The translations under genes and the position numbers were made by a program. DNA of 40,349 nucleotides from Paenibacillus antarcticus (GTDB lineage Bacteria; Bacillota; Bacilli; Paenibacillales; Paenibacillaceae): the NCBI RefSeq assembly GCF_001637225.1, contig NZ_LVJI01000012.1:69454-109802 (forward strand), given 5' to 3'. The notes under the pieces were generated by a model. That model searched no databases. It saw nothing but the letters and a program-made list of their open reading frames with translations, and was not told where the DNA came from. Shown here one piece after another: positions 1 to 8,343 of this stretch (position 1 is the first letter of the stretch; every line of letters begins with the position of its first letter).

Positions 1-259
1 GATTCGCATTGGATGCCGAACAGCTACTTAACAACATTGACAATAAGAGAATACAAATAAACCCCCGTTTACGCATAGTTCCCCTCCCGATTTCTTTCAT
101 TCTAGCACCATCATCTTCGGCTTTATTGACGCTATACTCAGTGAACCGATATCAGATGCATTCTTTAAAGACGTTTACAATACTTGGAAAGTTGCACCTA
201 GATGGAATAGATTGATGTTAACAATTTATCTTGTTTGTATGAAGCTTCTACGTGTATAA
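1..259 (+). pseudogene. Possible broken 3' end of an unidentified gene
   Basis: Two overlapping reading frames look more protein-like than their neighbours. Frame 1 is open from the window edge and ends at the TAA of 58-60, with a C-terminus around WMPNSYLTTLTIREYK. Frame 2 is open from 47 to the TAA at 257-259 and ends in a plausible tail with VYNTWKVAPRWNRLM followed by a hydrophobic stretch. Frame 2 has no ATG, GTG or TTG early enough to make it a gene of its own, so a frameshift near position 47-58 joining the two is one reading. I do not recognise the family. It may equally be noncoding sequence upstream of the next gene. The 3' part overlaps the promoter of the following gene. Confidence 0.2.
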
Positions 260-260
260 T
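231..260 (+). promoter_or_regulatory. Sigma-A promoter of the YdjM-like gene
   Basis: A -35 box TTGTTT (231-236) and a perfect -10 box TATAAT (255-260) are separated by 18 bp. Transcription would begin near 267, inside the LexA-like palindrome at 267-282, and the gene starts at 316. Confidence 0.6.
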
Positions 261-266
261 GATACA

Positions 267-282
267 GCAAACATACGTTTGC
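267..282. promoter_or_regulatory. Probable LexA (DinR) SOS box
   Basis: GCAAACATACGTTTGC has 6-bp arms (GCAAAC/GTTTGC) around ATAC. It closely matches the Bacillus LexA consensus CGAAC-RNRY-GTTYG; the visible difference is A instead of G at the second base of the left half. It starts 7 bp after the TATAAT box, so a bound repressor would cover the transcription start. E. coli ydjM, of the same protein family, is an established LexA target, which supports the assignment. Confidence 0.65.
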
Positions 283-315
283 ATTAAGTCAACTTCGTCA
301 GTCACAGGAGGTCCT

Positions 316-960
316 ATGAAAGGAACTACACATCTTGCTATTGGTACGGTAATCGGCATTGCTGCTGCTATGTACTATCCATTTACGATCCAGAATGCAG
401 CTATTTATATTTCAGTATCCGCCTTTTCTGCGCTTAGTGCAGATTTAGATGGACCTAGTATTCTAAGCTCCAGAATTGGTAAGGTCTCCAAACAACTGCG
501 TCAACTTCTAGTCTGGATTGGCGTATTACTCACATCTGTGTTAACCTTTCTGTTTTTATCCGAGAAGTCATTCTACCCCGAATACTCCATCATTTGTCTG
601 GTCGCTTTATTATTTGGTTTCATTACCAAGGAAGGATTAATTCGCAATGCGCTTGTTAGTGCAATAGGTGGAATAATTATGTATGGTGGTTGGTATTTCC
701 ATATGAACTGGTTAATCGGGCTTGGTCTATTCATCGCTTGGGCACCATGGTTGAAACATCGGGGAATGACCCACACAGTGTGGGCGGTATGTATATGGGG
801 AATCATAAGTTATGGCATGGAACAACAGCTACAAGTTAAAGGCTTAATGGCTGTATCGACAACAAGCTACCTCTCACATCTACTCGCTGATACGTTAACT
901 CCGCAAGGTGTGAAATGGTTATATCCTCTTTATAAGAGATCAATAAAGCTACATCTGTGA
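316..960 (+). CDS. YdjM/DUF457-family membrane-bound metal-dependent hydrolase
   Basis: The 214-residue protein starts at the ATG at 316 (MKGTTHLAIG), chosen because AGGAGG lies 5 bp upstream; an in-frame ATG at 235 would put the LexA box inside the coding region. Family signatures are the N-terminal THLAIG, a DLDGPS motif near residue 43, HRGMTHT near residue 147 and SHLLADTLTPQGVKWLYP near residue 187. These His/Asp residues are the putative metal ligands. About four to five hydrophobic segments place it in the cytoplasmic membrane. The family (E. coli YdjM, B. subtilis YvsG type) has no firmly known substrate. The gene is monocistronic, with its own promoter, SOS-like operator and terminator, so DNA-damage induction is likely. 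Confidence 0.85.
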   Translation: MKGTTHLAIGTVIGIAAAMYYPFTIQNAAIYISVSAFSALSADLDGPSILSSRIGKVSKQLRQLLVWIGVLLTSVLTFLFLSEKSFYPEYSIICLVALLFGFITKEGLIRNALVSAIGGIIMYGGWYFHMNWLIGLGLFIAWAPWLKHRGMTHTVWAVCIWGIISYGMEQQLQVKGLMAVSTTSYLSHLLADTLTPQGVKWLYPLYKRSIKLHL

Positions 961-974
961 AGGCTTCGGACAGG

Positions 975-1018
975 AAACCAAGCGGGAGTGATGATATTTC
1001 ATTTCCTCTTGGTTTTTT
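975..1018 (+). terminator. Terminator after the YdjM-like gene
   Basis: AAACCAAG (975-982) pairs with CTTGGTTT (1008-1015), and the inner sequence can extend the stem partially. A T-run follows the right arm directly. Confidence 0.7.
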
Positions 1019-1020
1019 AT

Positions 1021-1260
1021 TTTATTTATTATTATATGGGATTCCAAGTTACGTTCTAACACTGTCAAAATGTATAGGAAAGAAATAATATTTCCTTCCT
1101 CGTCCACGCTTTTATTATCAACTACGAATACCTTATAGTATCACGATTTGAGAATTGCTCTTGAAATAGGCATAAGAACTTAAACAGAAAGGAGATAAAT
1201 TTTTCATGTAATAACTATAATTAATGCGAATAAAAATCCTATCTAAAGGAGTCAATCAAT
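1021..1260 (+). promoter_or_regulatory. Intergenic region upstream of the beta-helix gene
   Basis: An AT-rich gap without a gene. A weak promoter candidate is TTGAGA (1148-1153), a 17-bp spacer and CATAAG (1171-1176). A small GGAAA/TTTCC inverted repeat lies near 1076-1097. An AAAGGAG at 1188-1194 precedes only an ATG-TAA start-stop pair at 1206-1211. The real RBS, AAAGGAG near 1244-1250, serves the gene at 1261. Confidence 0.35.
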
Positions 1261-3363
1261 ATGACCACTTATTATATAAGTAACACCGGTAACGACTCTA
1301 ATGTAGGAACCAGTAAAGACTATCCATGGGCTACATTAAGCAAAATTCGACAATCAGGTATTTCATTCATTTCAGGAGATAGTATCCTTTTAAAGAGGAA
1401 TGACACCTTTTATGGTAGTTTAGACTTGCCGGGAGGGATATTAGAGGATAATAGGCTACTTATATCATCTTATGGTACTGGTGATAAGCCAAAAATATGT
1501 GGGTATAAGAATCTATATATTTCTAGTTCTTGGACACTTCATGTAAGTGGCGTATGGAAGATATCCCTTAGAGATACCTCGAAGTTCACAGGCAATATCT
1601 ACACAACAGATACTAATGTAGGGTTTCTAAAAGTAGGTGGGGTCATCAAAGGTTTCAAGAAGTCAAAATTAACGTCTCTTATCAATCCTTGGGATTTCTA
1701 CTGCGATGCCACTTATTTATATGTAAAAGCAACAGCGAATCCAACTACATTAAATACTGATATTCGAGCTACAGTTAATAAGGCTCTACATGAGAAAAAA
1801 AACAACACGAAGATAATAGGTATTGAGTTTATAGGCAGTGGTAGCCATGGGATGGCGGGAGCATCTGAAAATACAGATATTTATGATTGTGATGTTCATG
1901 AAATCGGTGGGTCTTACTTGGAAGGCTATGGTGATGGAACTGTTAGATATGGTAATGGGATAGAATGTTACACTTATTCCAAAAATGTCGTTATAGAGAA
2001 CAATCGAGTATATGACTGTTTTGATGCTGCTTTTACCACACAAGGTCCCATACTACAAGGTAAATCTGGATTTGAAGACATCGTAATCAAGAACAACGTA
2101 GATTGGAATAACACCCAATCCTTTGAGACCTGGGCTGAAGGATCTGTAGTTGGAATCGGTTTTATACGGTGCAAATTCGAAGAAAATATATGCTTGAATG
2201 CAGGTTGGGGATGGGGTTATGATGTACGCTCAGATGTCTACTTAGGACAAAACTTACTCCTGTATCAAATAACAGTGCCCGTAGTAGATATCACCGTAAA
2301 AAATAATGTATTCTATAATCCAAAACAGAGTGCTTATTGGGGTTCTAATACTTTCGGTGGTAACTTCCCTACAGGCTATAACTTGGATGGAAATCAGGTT
2401 TTCATAGAAAAAGGAAAACTAATCAATGGAAATACCCTTGGTGGCACTTTCAAGATAGAGAATTATAGTTCTTTTGTAACAGCTACTGGAAAAGATAAGA
2501 CATCAAGTTTCTATATAATACCCAATAATACTAATCAAGATATTCCTACCATGTTTACAAGTATCATAAATACGCTTGGTTTATCTAATGCCAAGGATAA
2601 TATAATACAATTAAATTTAAGCGCAATCAAAGGCTCACTTGAAAAAGTGAAAGCCTCCCTCCTATCAAGCTCCACACTCGCTGAGCAAGTTATCCACACA
2701 GATAGGGGAATAGAGATACTACATGCTGGCTCATATGCTAAAGCAGTGGGAGGATATGTATCGTACTATACAGATGTTATAGGAACTGGCTATGCTAAAT
2801 TGTTTACAACCACTATAACTAACGGGAATTCGAGAATGGACTTAACGATGGATTACATGTTATGTGGGGATTCTGTTAATAATCGAAAAACAGTTGGTAA
2901 GGTTAATTTACAGGTTATCCCCTCCCCCGTACTAGGAACTGGTACGAAAGTTACCCTTGATGTAATTGAGTTTTTAGATTTTAATTTAGGGTTTACTAGG
3001 ACAGATTTTGTTGCTGTTGTAGAGAAAGAAACATCAAGTACTGTAATCGTTTCACTATTCTTCAATGTCGCAAAAAAGGATTGGATTAGACTCTGTTATC
3101 AACCCAACTTGTTATTTACAACAAGTCCTGCAAACGAGCCATATGTATTCTATAATAATCAACCTTTAGTAACATCGCTACCTAAGGGAACAAAAATATT
3201 GCCCTCTAATGATACTATGTATGTCCGAAAACCAACCGTTGGTACGACAGTCCCTACTAGCAAACCTAGTTATATAGGTCAACAATTTATTAACACTACC
3301 ACTAAAAAGGTCTATATAGCGACAGGAATAACAGCAGTCACCGATTGGACAGCCATGAACTAA
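1261..3363 (+). CDS. Right-handed beta-helix protein, phage tail-spike/depolymerase-like
   Basis: The 700-residue protein opens with TTYYISNTGNDSNVGTS and YPWATL, the usual N-terminus of pectate-lyase-like right-handed beta-helix proteins. Repeated strand turns with short xNNxV/I motifs (VVIENNRVYDC, IVIKNNVDWNN, ITVKNNVFYNP) run from about residue 160 to 360. The last 45 residues (SYIGQQFINTTTKKVYIATG then DW) resemble the C-terminal module of phage tail fibres and polysaccharide-binding proteins. No signal peptide or membrane anchor is visible, although the fold usually acts on extracellular polysaccharide. An AAAGGAG supports this start. It converges on the EPS operon, so the polysaccharide may be its substrate, as lyase, hydrolase or binding protein; catalytic residues cannot be assigned. 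It could also be a domesticated phage gene. Confidence 0.75.
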   Translation: MTTYYISNTGNDSNVGTSKDYPWATLSKIRQSGISFISGDSILLKRNDTFYGSLDLPGGILEDNRLLISSYGTGDKPKICGYKNLYISSSWTLHVSGVWKISLRDTSKFTGNIYTTDTNVGFLKVGGVIKGFKKSKLTSLINPWDFYCDATYLYVKATANPTTLNTDIRATVNKALHEKKNNTKIIGIEFIGSGSHGMAGASENTDIYDCDVHEIGGSYLEGYGDGTVRYGNGIECYTYSKNVVIENNRVYDCFDAAFTTQGPILQGKSGFEDIVIKNNVDWNNTQSFETWAEGSVVGIGFIRCKFEENICLNAGWGWGYDVRSDVYLGQNLLLYQITVPVVDITVKNNVFYNPKQSAYWGSNTFGGNFPTGYNLDGNQVFIEKGKLINGNTLGGTFKIENYSSFVTATGKDKTSSFYIIPNNTNQDIPTMFTSIINTLGLSNAKDNIIQLNLSAIKGSLEKVKASLLSSSTLAEQVIHTDRGIEILHAGSYAKAVGGYVSYYTDVIGTGYAKLFTTTITNGNSRMDLTMDYMLCGDSVNNRKTVGKVNLQVIPSPVLGTGTKVTLDVIEFLDFNLGFTRTDFVAVVEKETSSTVIVSLFFNVAKKDWIRLCYQPNLLFTTSPANEPYVFYNNQPLVTSLPKGTKILPSNDTMYVRKPTVGTTVPTSKPSYIGQQFINTTTKKVYIATGITAVTDWTAMN

Positions 3364-3371
3364 ATATTTGG

Positions 3372-3413
3372 GGTCAGTAACTCTTAAAGAGCTCTTAAAA
3401 GAGTCTACTGACC
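3372..3413. terminator. Convergent hairpin between the beta-helix gene and the EPS operon
   Basis: GGTCAGTA (3372-3379) pairs with TACTGACC (3406-3413), and inside it ACTCTT (3380-3385) pairs with AAGAGT (3399-3404), giving about 14 bp of stem. The flanking T-runs are poor on both strands, so termination is probable but not certain. Confidence 0.6.
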
Positions 3414-3429
3414 AACTCACATCAATATT

Positions 3430-4512
3430 TTATTTCGATTTTACAATTATTGATTTAATCGTTTTCTTATTCATTTGAAATAGCGTAAAGGCTCTCAATA
3501 GCTTCGTTCTCTTTGTATTGTTAACGATGCGGATATGATAATTGATCTTAACCCTATCTGCCCAAAAAAACTTGTATTCTTGCCGACCACTCATAAAATC
3601 AATTTCTTTCACTCCACTATTCAAATAATGCTCCAACACTCGATTCAAAAGAATTAAGCCTACGCCGTATTCATTAAATTCAGTCGAGAATGACGTAATA
3701 TACAAATAAACTTTATTCCGATAAGAAAAAGTAAACATAACAGAAGCAATATTGCCATTGACCTCAATATAAGAGAAATGAACACTGTTTTCTTCTTGAA
3801 AGAATAGAATGATTTCTTTATAAAAGGATACATTCCCTTGTTCGTTAAAGAGGCTTTCCTGCCACCTTTTTTTATGTAGTTCAGTAAAACTGTTCCAAAC
3901 TCGATCATCACATGGCTCATTCAACTTAATACTCACTTCGTGCTGACGACATAACTTACGTTCTTTGCGCTGTATGGCTTTAATTCTATTGATATCTGCT
4001 TTTTGGTCATTGTACTTCTCCATGTTCACGTACGGAGATGAAGACAATTGCCTAGTAAACATTTCAAACTTCTCCCCGAAGCATTGGTGAACTAATGCTG
4101 TCGTAGAATTATCAGACTTAAAGCTAATCAAATCTATCCAATCCCATTCCTCTTGATAGAGGACAAGGGCTTGAAAGATTTGCTTCATCAATTTGATATG
4201 ATGATAATGCTTATGTAAGTAGAATGTGTTGGATTCACCTGTTCCTGAAATAATACATTGTAACGATTTCACAGTACGCCATTTCACTTTATAAGTATGT
4301 ATACATAATGGCGCTGTAGCTAAGCACTGATACTGATCTGTTACTACGACAATAAATAATTGCTTATTATCGTCATACATGTATTTTAAATAGGACTGTA
4401 GCCATTCCCATGTATAAAAAATTTCTGCCTGATCTATATTGTCAATTAAATCCCGCCATTGTTCCTCCAACTTTGACAACTCTTCTACGCTACGAATGAT
4501 TGTAGTCTGCAT
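3430..4512 (-). CDS. FemAB/CelD-like GNAT-fold acyltransferase (last EPS gene)
   Basis: A BioF2-like (PF13480) acyltransferase of 360 residues when started at the ATG at 4512. An in-frame TTG at 4545 would add 11 residues; the GGAGAGGAG between them is about 15 bp from the ATG, so the start is uncertain. The GNAT half (roughly residues 190-330) shows ELHKKRWQES, VNGNIASVMFTFSYRNKVYLY and the signature IDFMSGRQEYKFFWADR. Proteins of this type transfer acyl or aminoacyl groups and are common in polysaccharide clusters, where they probably decorate sugars. It is a paralogue of the protein at 9536-10657. It closes the operon, 49 bp after the preceding glycosyltransferase gene. Confidence 0.75.
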   Translation of the reverse strand: MQTTIIRSVEELSKLEEQWRDLIDNIDQAEIFYTWEWLQSYLKYMYDDNKQLFIVVVTDQYQCLATAPLCIHTYKVKWRTVKSLQCIISGTGESNTFYLHKHYHHIKLMKQIFQALVLYQEEWDWIDLISFKSDNSTTALVHQCFGEKFEMFTRQLSSSPYVNMEKYNDQKADINRIKAIQRKERKLCRQHEVSIKLNEPCDDRVWNSFTELHKKRWQESLFNEQGNVSFYKEIILFFQEENSVHFSYIEVNGNIASVMFTFSYRNKVYLYITSFSTEFNEYGVGLILLNRVLEHYLNSGVKEIDFMSGRQEYKFFWADRVKINYHIRIVNNTKRTKLLRAFTLFQMNKKTIKSIIVKSK

Positions 4513-4561
4513 AATATGCGTTCGTAACTCCTCTCCTATGAACAATTTTTATACTTTACCT

Positions 4562-5812
4562 CTAACCTGAAAGTTTACTGCTGACTAATCTTTCGTAAAT
4601 TGGAAGTAAAGATTTGTAATATTGATTTGGACTATACGTTTGTGCATCAGTTATACATTGCTTACTCATTTTCAGATAACTACTGCTGTCCATGCTATAT
4701 AGAAGACGAATAGAATCAGACAGTTCTCTAACATTACCTCTTTCAAATACGAAGCCCGACTGTCTATTCTTTATTAGCTCTCTTACACCGCCTGTTTCTG
4801 ATCCTATAACAGGTGTCCCCATGCTAAACGATTCAATAATCGTCAGACCGAACACTTCATGCCAAATGGATGGAATCACGGTTGCCTTTGCTTTTAATAT
4901 TAACTGCTGCAGTTCTATCCCTGACTTAAAACCTAAAAACGTTATATTGTTAGTTCCTTCCGAAGACACCCTTTGTTCAAGTCGCTCTCTTTCCGGACCT
5001 GTTCCTACAATCAATAACTTGCATGTGCCCTCTACTAATTTCATCGCATCTAATAAGACATCTATTCCCTTTTCTTCCGATAATCTTCCGTAATATAATA
5101 GATAATCCTCTTTAATTTCATCTTCTTGGTTTGCAGCAACTGTTGAGAAATCATTCGTAATAAAATTGGGTAAATGAACGAGCTTAGAATCCGGATATCC
5201 GTTTTTCAATAATTGAGAGTACATAAAGTTACTTGGACAAATAATAATATCCGCGATATTGTAAGATTTTTTGGCCTTATGATAATAGGCTTCAATTGTC
5301 AGCAACAAGCTTGCTGACCTTGAATTTTTATGGCAGTTATTTATAAAGCAATTGAAGTACTTATCATTTGCACACTTTGTACAAATCTCACCTTTATTAA
5401 ACATCTTATAATTGGGGCAAATCATTTTATAATCATGCGAAGTATGTACGGTAGGTATATTATATTTCTTCAGTGCATGAAACACGGATGGTGTTAGCTG
5501 ATGATACACCAAATTCACATGCGCTATATCTGGTTTGGTTGCTTCGATTAGCTTGCATAACTTATAGGAGGCTTCCTTAGAGTTAATCAGTTTTAATCCA
5601 TCTTTCACTTTTCCAAGAAAAGAGCCATCTTGTCCATAATTGATATTATCTACAAAGTAGCTCTTATACTCACTATCCATATTCTTTTCATCTTCCATAC
5701 TGAAATCAATCACAGTATGACCATTGTCTTCCAGCATTTTTTTAAGACCGAAAAAATACGTCTCGCTTCCACCTTTAACATAATAATATTTGTTAATTAA
5801 TAATATCTTCAT
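4562..5812 (-). CDS. Glycosyltransferase family 4
   Basis: A 416-residue GT-B enzyme. The N-terminal Rossmann domain opens with MKILLINKYYYVKGGSETYF, with the GG loop typical of GT4. The C-terminal half carries LLYYGRLSEEKGIDVLL and the donor-binding EVFGLTIIESFSMGTPVI with the E-x7-E arrangement. A Cys-rich insert (CPNYKMFNKGEICTKC and further Cys to about residue 155) is typical of a GT4 subgroup. It has no membrane anchor and probably adds one sugar to the lipid-linked repeat unit at the membrane's cytoplasmic face. AAAGGAG precedes the ATG, and the start overlaps the end of the next upstream gene by 20 bp, so translation is probably coupled. Confidence 0.88.
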   Translation of the reverse strand: MKILLINKYYYVKGGSETYFFGLKKMLEDNGHTVIDFSMEDEKNMDSEYKSYFVDNINYGQDGSFLGKVKDGLKLINSKEASYKLCKLIEATKPDIAHVNLVYHQLTPSVFHALKKYNIPTVHTSHDYKMICPNYKMFNKGEICTKCANDKYFNCFINNCHKNSRSASLLLTIEAYYHKAKKSYNIADIIICPSNFMYSQLLKNGYPDSKLVHLPNFITNDFSTVAANQEDEIKEDYLLYYGRLSEEKGIDVLLDAMKLVEGTCKLLIVGTGPERERLEQRVSSEGTNNITFLGFKSGIELQQLILKAKATVIPSIWHEVFGLTIIESFSMGTPVIGSETGGVRELIKNRQSGFVFERGNVRELSDSIRLLYSMDSSSYLKMSKQCITDAQTYSPNQYYKSLLPIYERLVSSKLSG

Positions 5813-6890
5813 AGATATACTCCTTTACGCTCAGAAATCTCTGTCTCCAGGTATTTGCTTCAGCGTATGTCTTATATTTCTCCTTGTCGTGCGTTTCGTT
5901 TACCCCTTGCTTAATAAGTTCAACGAATTCGTCTTTTGTCTCATATAACCACGCTGGTGAATTCATTTCTTCAACTTCATTTAACTTGGCTGAAACAGCA
6001 GGTAACCCGGCAGCGAAATACTCGTACAATTTCAATGGGTGTATACTATTCGTTAACTTATTATTCGTAAAAGGCATTATACCAACATCAGCAGCTTTCA
6101 GATATTTAGGGATATCTGAGTGAGGTTTTTTTCCTAGTAATATTAGATTAGCGTTTTCTGAAGCAATAGATTGTATCTTTTCATTTGTCCCTCCGATGAT
6201 GATAAACGCCATATGTTTCAGCTTTTTCACCGCATATTGAATTAATTCATAGTCGAACCAATCGTCGAGCGCACCCACATAAACCACCTTAGGCATATCC
6301 GTAATCGGAATATACTCTTCTGGTATTTCATCATTCGTATTTTTGAATCTCATAGTATCCACACCATTAGGGAGATAAAGAACATTTTTATTATATTTCC
6401 TCGCTTCATCAACTAAATTCTTGGCAGTTACGATCACTACGTTAGATTTCTTGATAAGTTCTGTCTGTAAATACAGTAGGTTACGGTAAGCTCCTGAAAA
6501 TCCAGAAAAATCATCTGCCATCCGATGTACTAGATAACGATACTTCAACTTCTCAGTGCTATGATACATTTTTACATTCGTCATCCATAATACATCGTAT
6601 TGCTCATCCTTTAACTCCTGATGGATACTTTTTGGAGCACACTCCAAGTAATACTTTGCCCACAACTTACTATTAAGAAGCGGCAACCTGCAAAATGGAA
6701 GACTAACGCGTGGGTAGTGGATATTAAGGTTTTCATTTATCTTATGATTAGACTTTTTGCTTAGGAAACTTGTGGGCTGAGGAGACCATGTGATGTGATT
6801 GCTGTCATTGGCAAACTCTTTTGCATAATAATGACTGCCAACTTGAAAAACAGTATCGTAGTCCATATACTCACACATTAATATTTTCAT
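5793..6890 (-). CDS. GT-B glycosyltransferase (GT4/GumK-like)
   Basis: A 365-residue enzyme beginning MKILMCEYMDYDTVFQVGSHYYA. The middle contains NVVIVTAKNLVDEARKYN and YLPNGVDTMRF, and the second Rossmann domain contains KVVYVGALDDWFDYELI. Near residue 290, PLKLYEYFAAGLPAVS is the nucleotide-sugar binding motif with its conserved Glu. The layout resembles GumK-like glucuronosyltransferases and GT4 enzymes. The WecC-type dehydrogenase in the same operon makes a uronic-acid donor plausible but unproven. GGAGG lies 9 bp before the ATG. It is separated by 56 bp from the polymerase gene upstream. Confidence 0.8.
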   Translation of the reverse strand: MKILMCEYMDYDTVFQVGSHYYAKEFANDSNHITWSPQPTSFLSKKSNHKINENLNIHYPRVSLPFCRLPLLNSKLWAKYYLECAPKSIHQELKDEQYDVLWMTNVKMYHSTEKLKYRYLVHRMADDFSGFSGAYRNLLYLQTELIKKSNVVIVTAKNLVDEARKYNKNVLYLPNGVDTMRFKNTNDEIPEEYIPITDMPKVVYVGALDDWFDYELIQYAVKKLKHMAFIIIGGTNEKIQSIASENANLILLGKKPHSDIPKYLKAADVGIMPFTNNKLTNSIHPLKLYEYFAAGLPAVSAKLNEVEEMNSPAWLYETKDEFVELIKQGVNETHDKEKYKTYAEANTWRQRFLSVKEYIYEDIIN

Positions 6891-6946
6891 GTACGGCTTC
6901 CTCCAATTCCTGATACAACACGGTTACTCATAATGAATGATAGTCA

Positions 6947-8296
6947 TTAATAAGTTACGATCTTATGTTGTGACTGGTTACTTACATGTTCCTGTACACT
7001 CGTCTTCTTCAAAAAAATCAATCCATATATCAAAATAAAAAATGTCAAAATACACATACTGTAATATTGATTAGGATTAAAATTGACGACAATAAAGTTT
7101 CCTATCATCAATGAAATAGGTAGCCACACGTCATCTTTAAAAACTCTTGTGCTCCAAATAAATAGAATGATGTATATCATAGAAAATAATATAAAACTAA
7201 TTAGCCCCTGTTCGATCAATATATTAATAAATTGTGAGTGCAGCACGATATCTTGAATTCCGTGATTTGCCTCAATGTATGAATTATATTGACCCGCTCC
7301 AACACCAAACCATAAATTCTCCTTCATGATCCGAAAGGCTTCATTAAATTGTACAAATCGATTAGACTCTGTATCTCCCCTATTAATAAATAATATTTGG
7401 TATACATCATCAAAAAAGATTAGATAAGCAATAACGCCAACAAAAATGGAGAGTATACCTATCAAACACCTTCTAAGTAATTGATGCTTGTCGCGAATTT
7501 TAGAGAAAACAACAAAGATGAGACATTGAATGACAATGGATAAATATCCTATCCTTGTAAAGGTTAATACCACAAATAGAATATTCAACAATAGAGCTAT
7601 ACCACTGAAGAAATTCTTTTTTTTAAGAAAATAATATAATAATACAGAAAACAATATCGCCCCCAGATTACCTGCACCATTACTTGCTCCTACAAACCCC
7701 ATTACCCTCTTCGTCACTACAGCGCCCTCATAATAATTAATAGAGTCACTTGCGCTAGACAGAAGAAATGATCGATTAAACACATATTGCAACACACCCA
7801 ATAACGAATTACATATTGAGTACATAACGATAACCGCAAAGAAAGTGTTGATACTAAACTGATTGACAGATAAAAAGTAGAAAAATAATGCCAAGAGAAT
7901 CAAGTTAATGAAAACATTAAAATGAAATGAATAGAGACCGATGTCGTATATTTGAGATATGTATACCTGAAAAAACAGAACCAACAATACACTACTGAGT
8001 AATAAAATCACACGATTAAGCTGCGTTCTTGAGATATCATCTAATTTTAATTCATTTATTTTACTACTTAGCATCATATGCGCCAATAATGCTAAATTGT
8101 ATATAAACAATATGATGAATGGCATATCAATATTAATATTTGGATAACCGATATTGAATCGAACGTTACTAACCATACCAAAGATCAAAATACCAAGAAG
8201 AATTCCCTGTATAGTGTTGCCCTTAAATACATTTAGTACGAAGATACAACCCGCCCATAAGACCGGAATCGAAAGCAAAATGATAATTAAGTACAT
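6947..8296 (-). CDS. O-antigen ligase/Wzy-type polysaccharide polymerase
   Basis: A 449-residue integral membrane protein with about 11-12 hydrophobic segments. The Wzy_C region near residues 300-365 includes RFVQFNEAFRIMKENLWFGV, GAGQYNSYIEANHG and LHSQFINILIEQGLISF, the usual periplasmic-loop motif of O-antigen ligases and Wzy polymerases. In a cluster with a Wzx flippase and a YveK-type co-polymerase it is the probable repeat-unit polymerase. AGAGGGG is correctly spaced before the ATG. It lies 47 bp after the deacetylase gene. Confidence 0.85.
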   Translation of the reverse strand: MYLIIILLSIPVLWAGCIFVLNVFKGNTIQGILLGILIFGMVSNVRFNIGYPNINIDMPFIILFIYNLALLAHMMLSSKINELKLDDISRTQLNRVILLLSSVLLVLFFQVYISQIYDIGLYSFHFNVFINLILLALFFYFLSVNQFSINTFFAVIVMYSICNSLLGVLQYVFNRSFLLSSASDSINYYEGAVVTKRVMGFVGASNGAGNLGAILFSVLLYYFLKKKNFFSGIALLLNILFVVLTFTRIGYLSIVIQCLIFVVFSKIRDKHQLLRRCLIGILSIFVGVIAYLIFFDDVYQILFINRGDTESNRFVQFNEAFRIMKENLWFGVGAGQYNSYIEANHGIQDIVLHSQFINILIEQGLISFILFSMIYIILFIWSTRVFKDDVWLPISLMIGNFIVVNFNPNQYYSMCILTFFILIYGLIFLKKTSVQEHVSNQSQHKIVTY

Positions 8297-8343
8297 AGTT
8301 CCCCTCTTAACGATTCATTGTCAGATCCAAAAAGTCATGATCT

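Noticed and set aside
1188..1211. AAAGGAG followed by an ATG-TAA start-stop pair
   Set aside because: The spacing is long and a better RBS and start follow at 1261; probably chance in AT-rich sequence.
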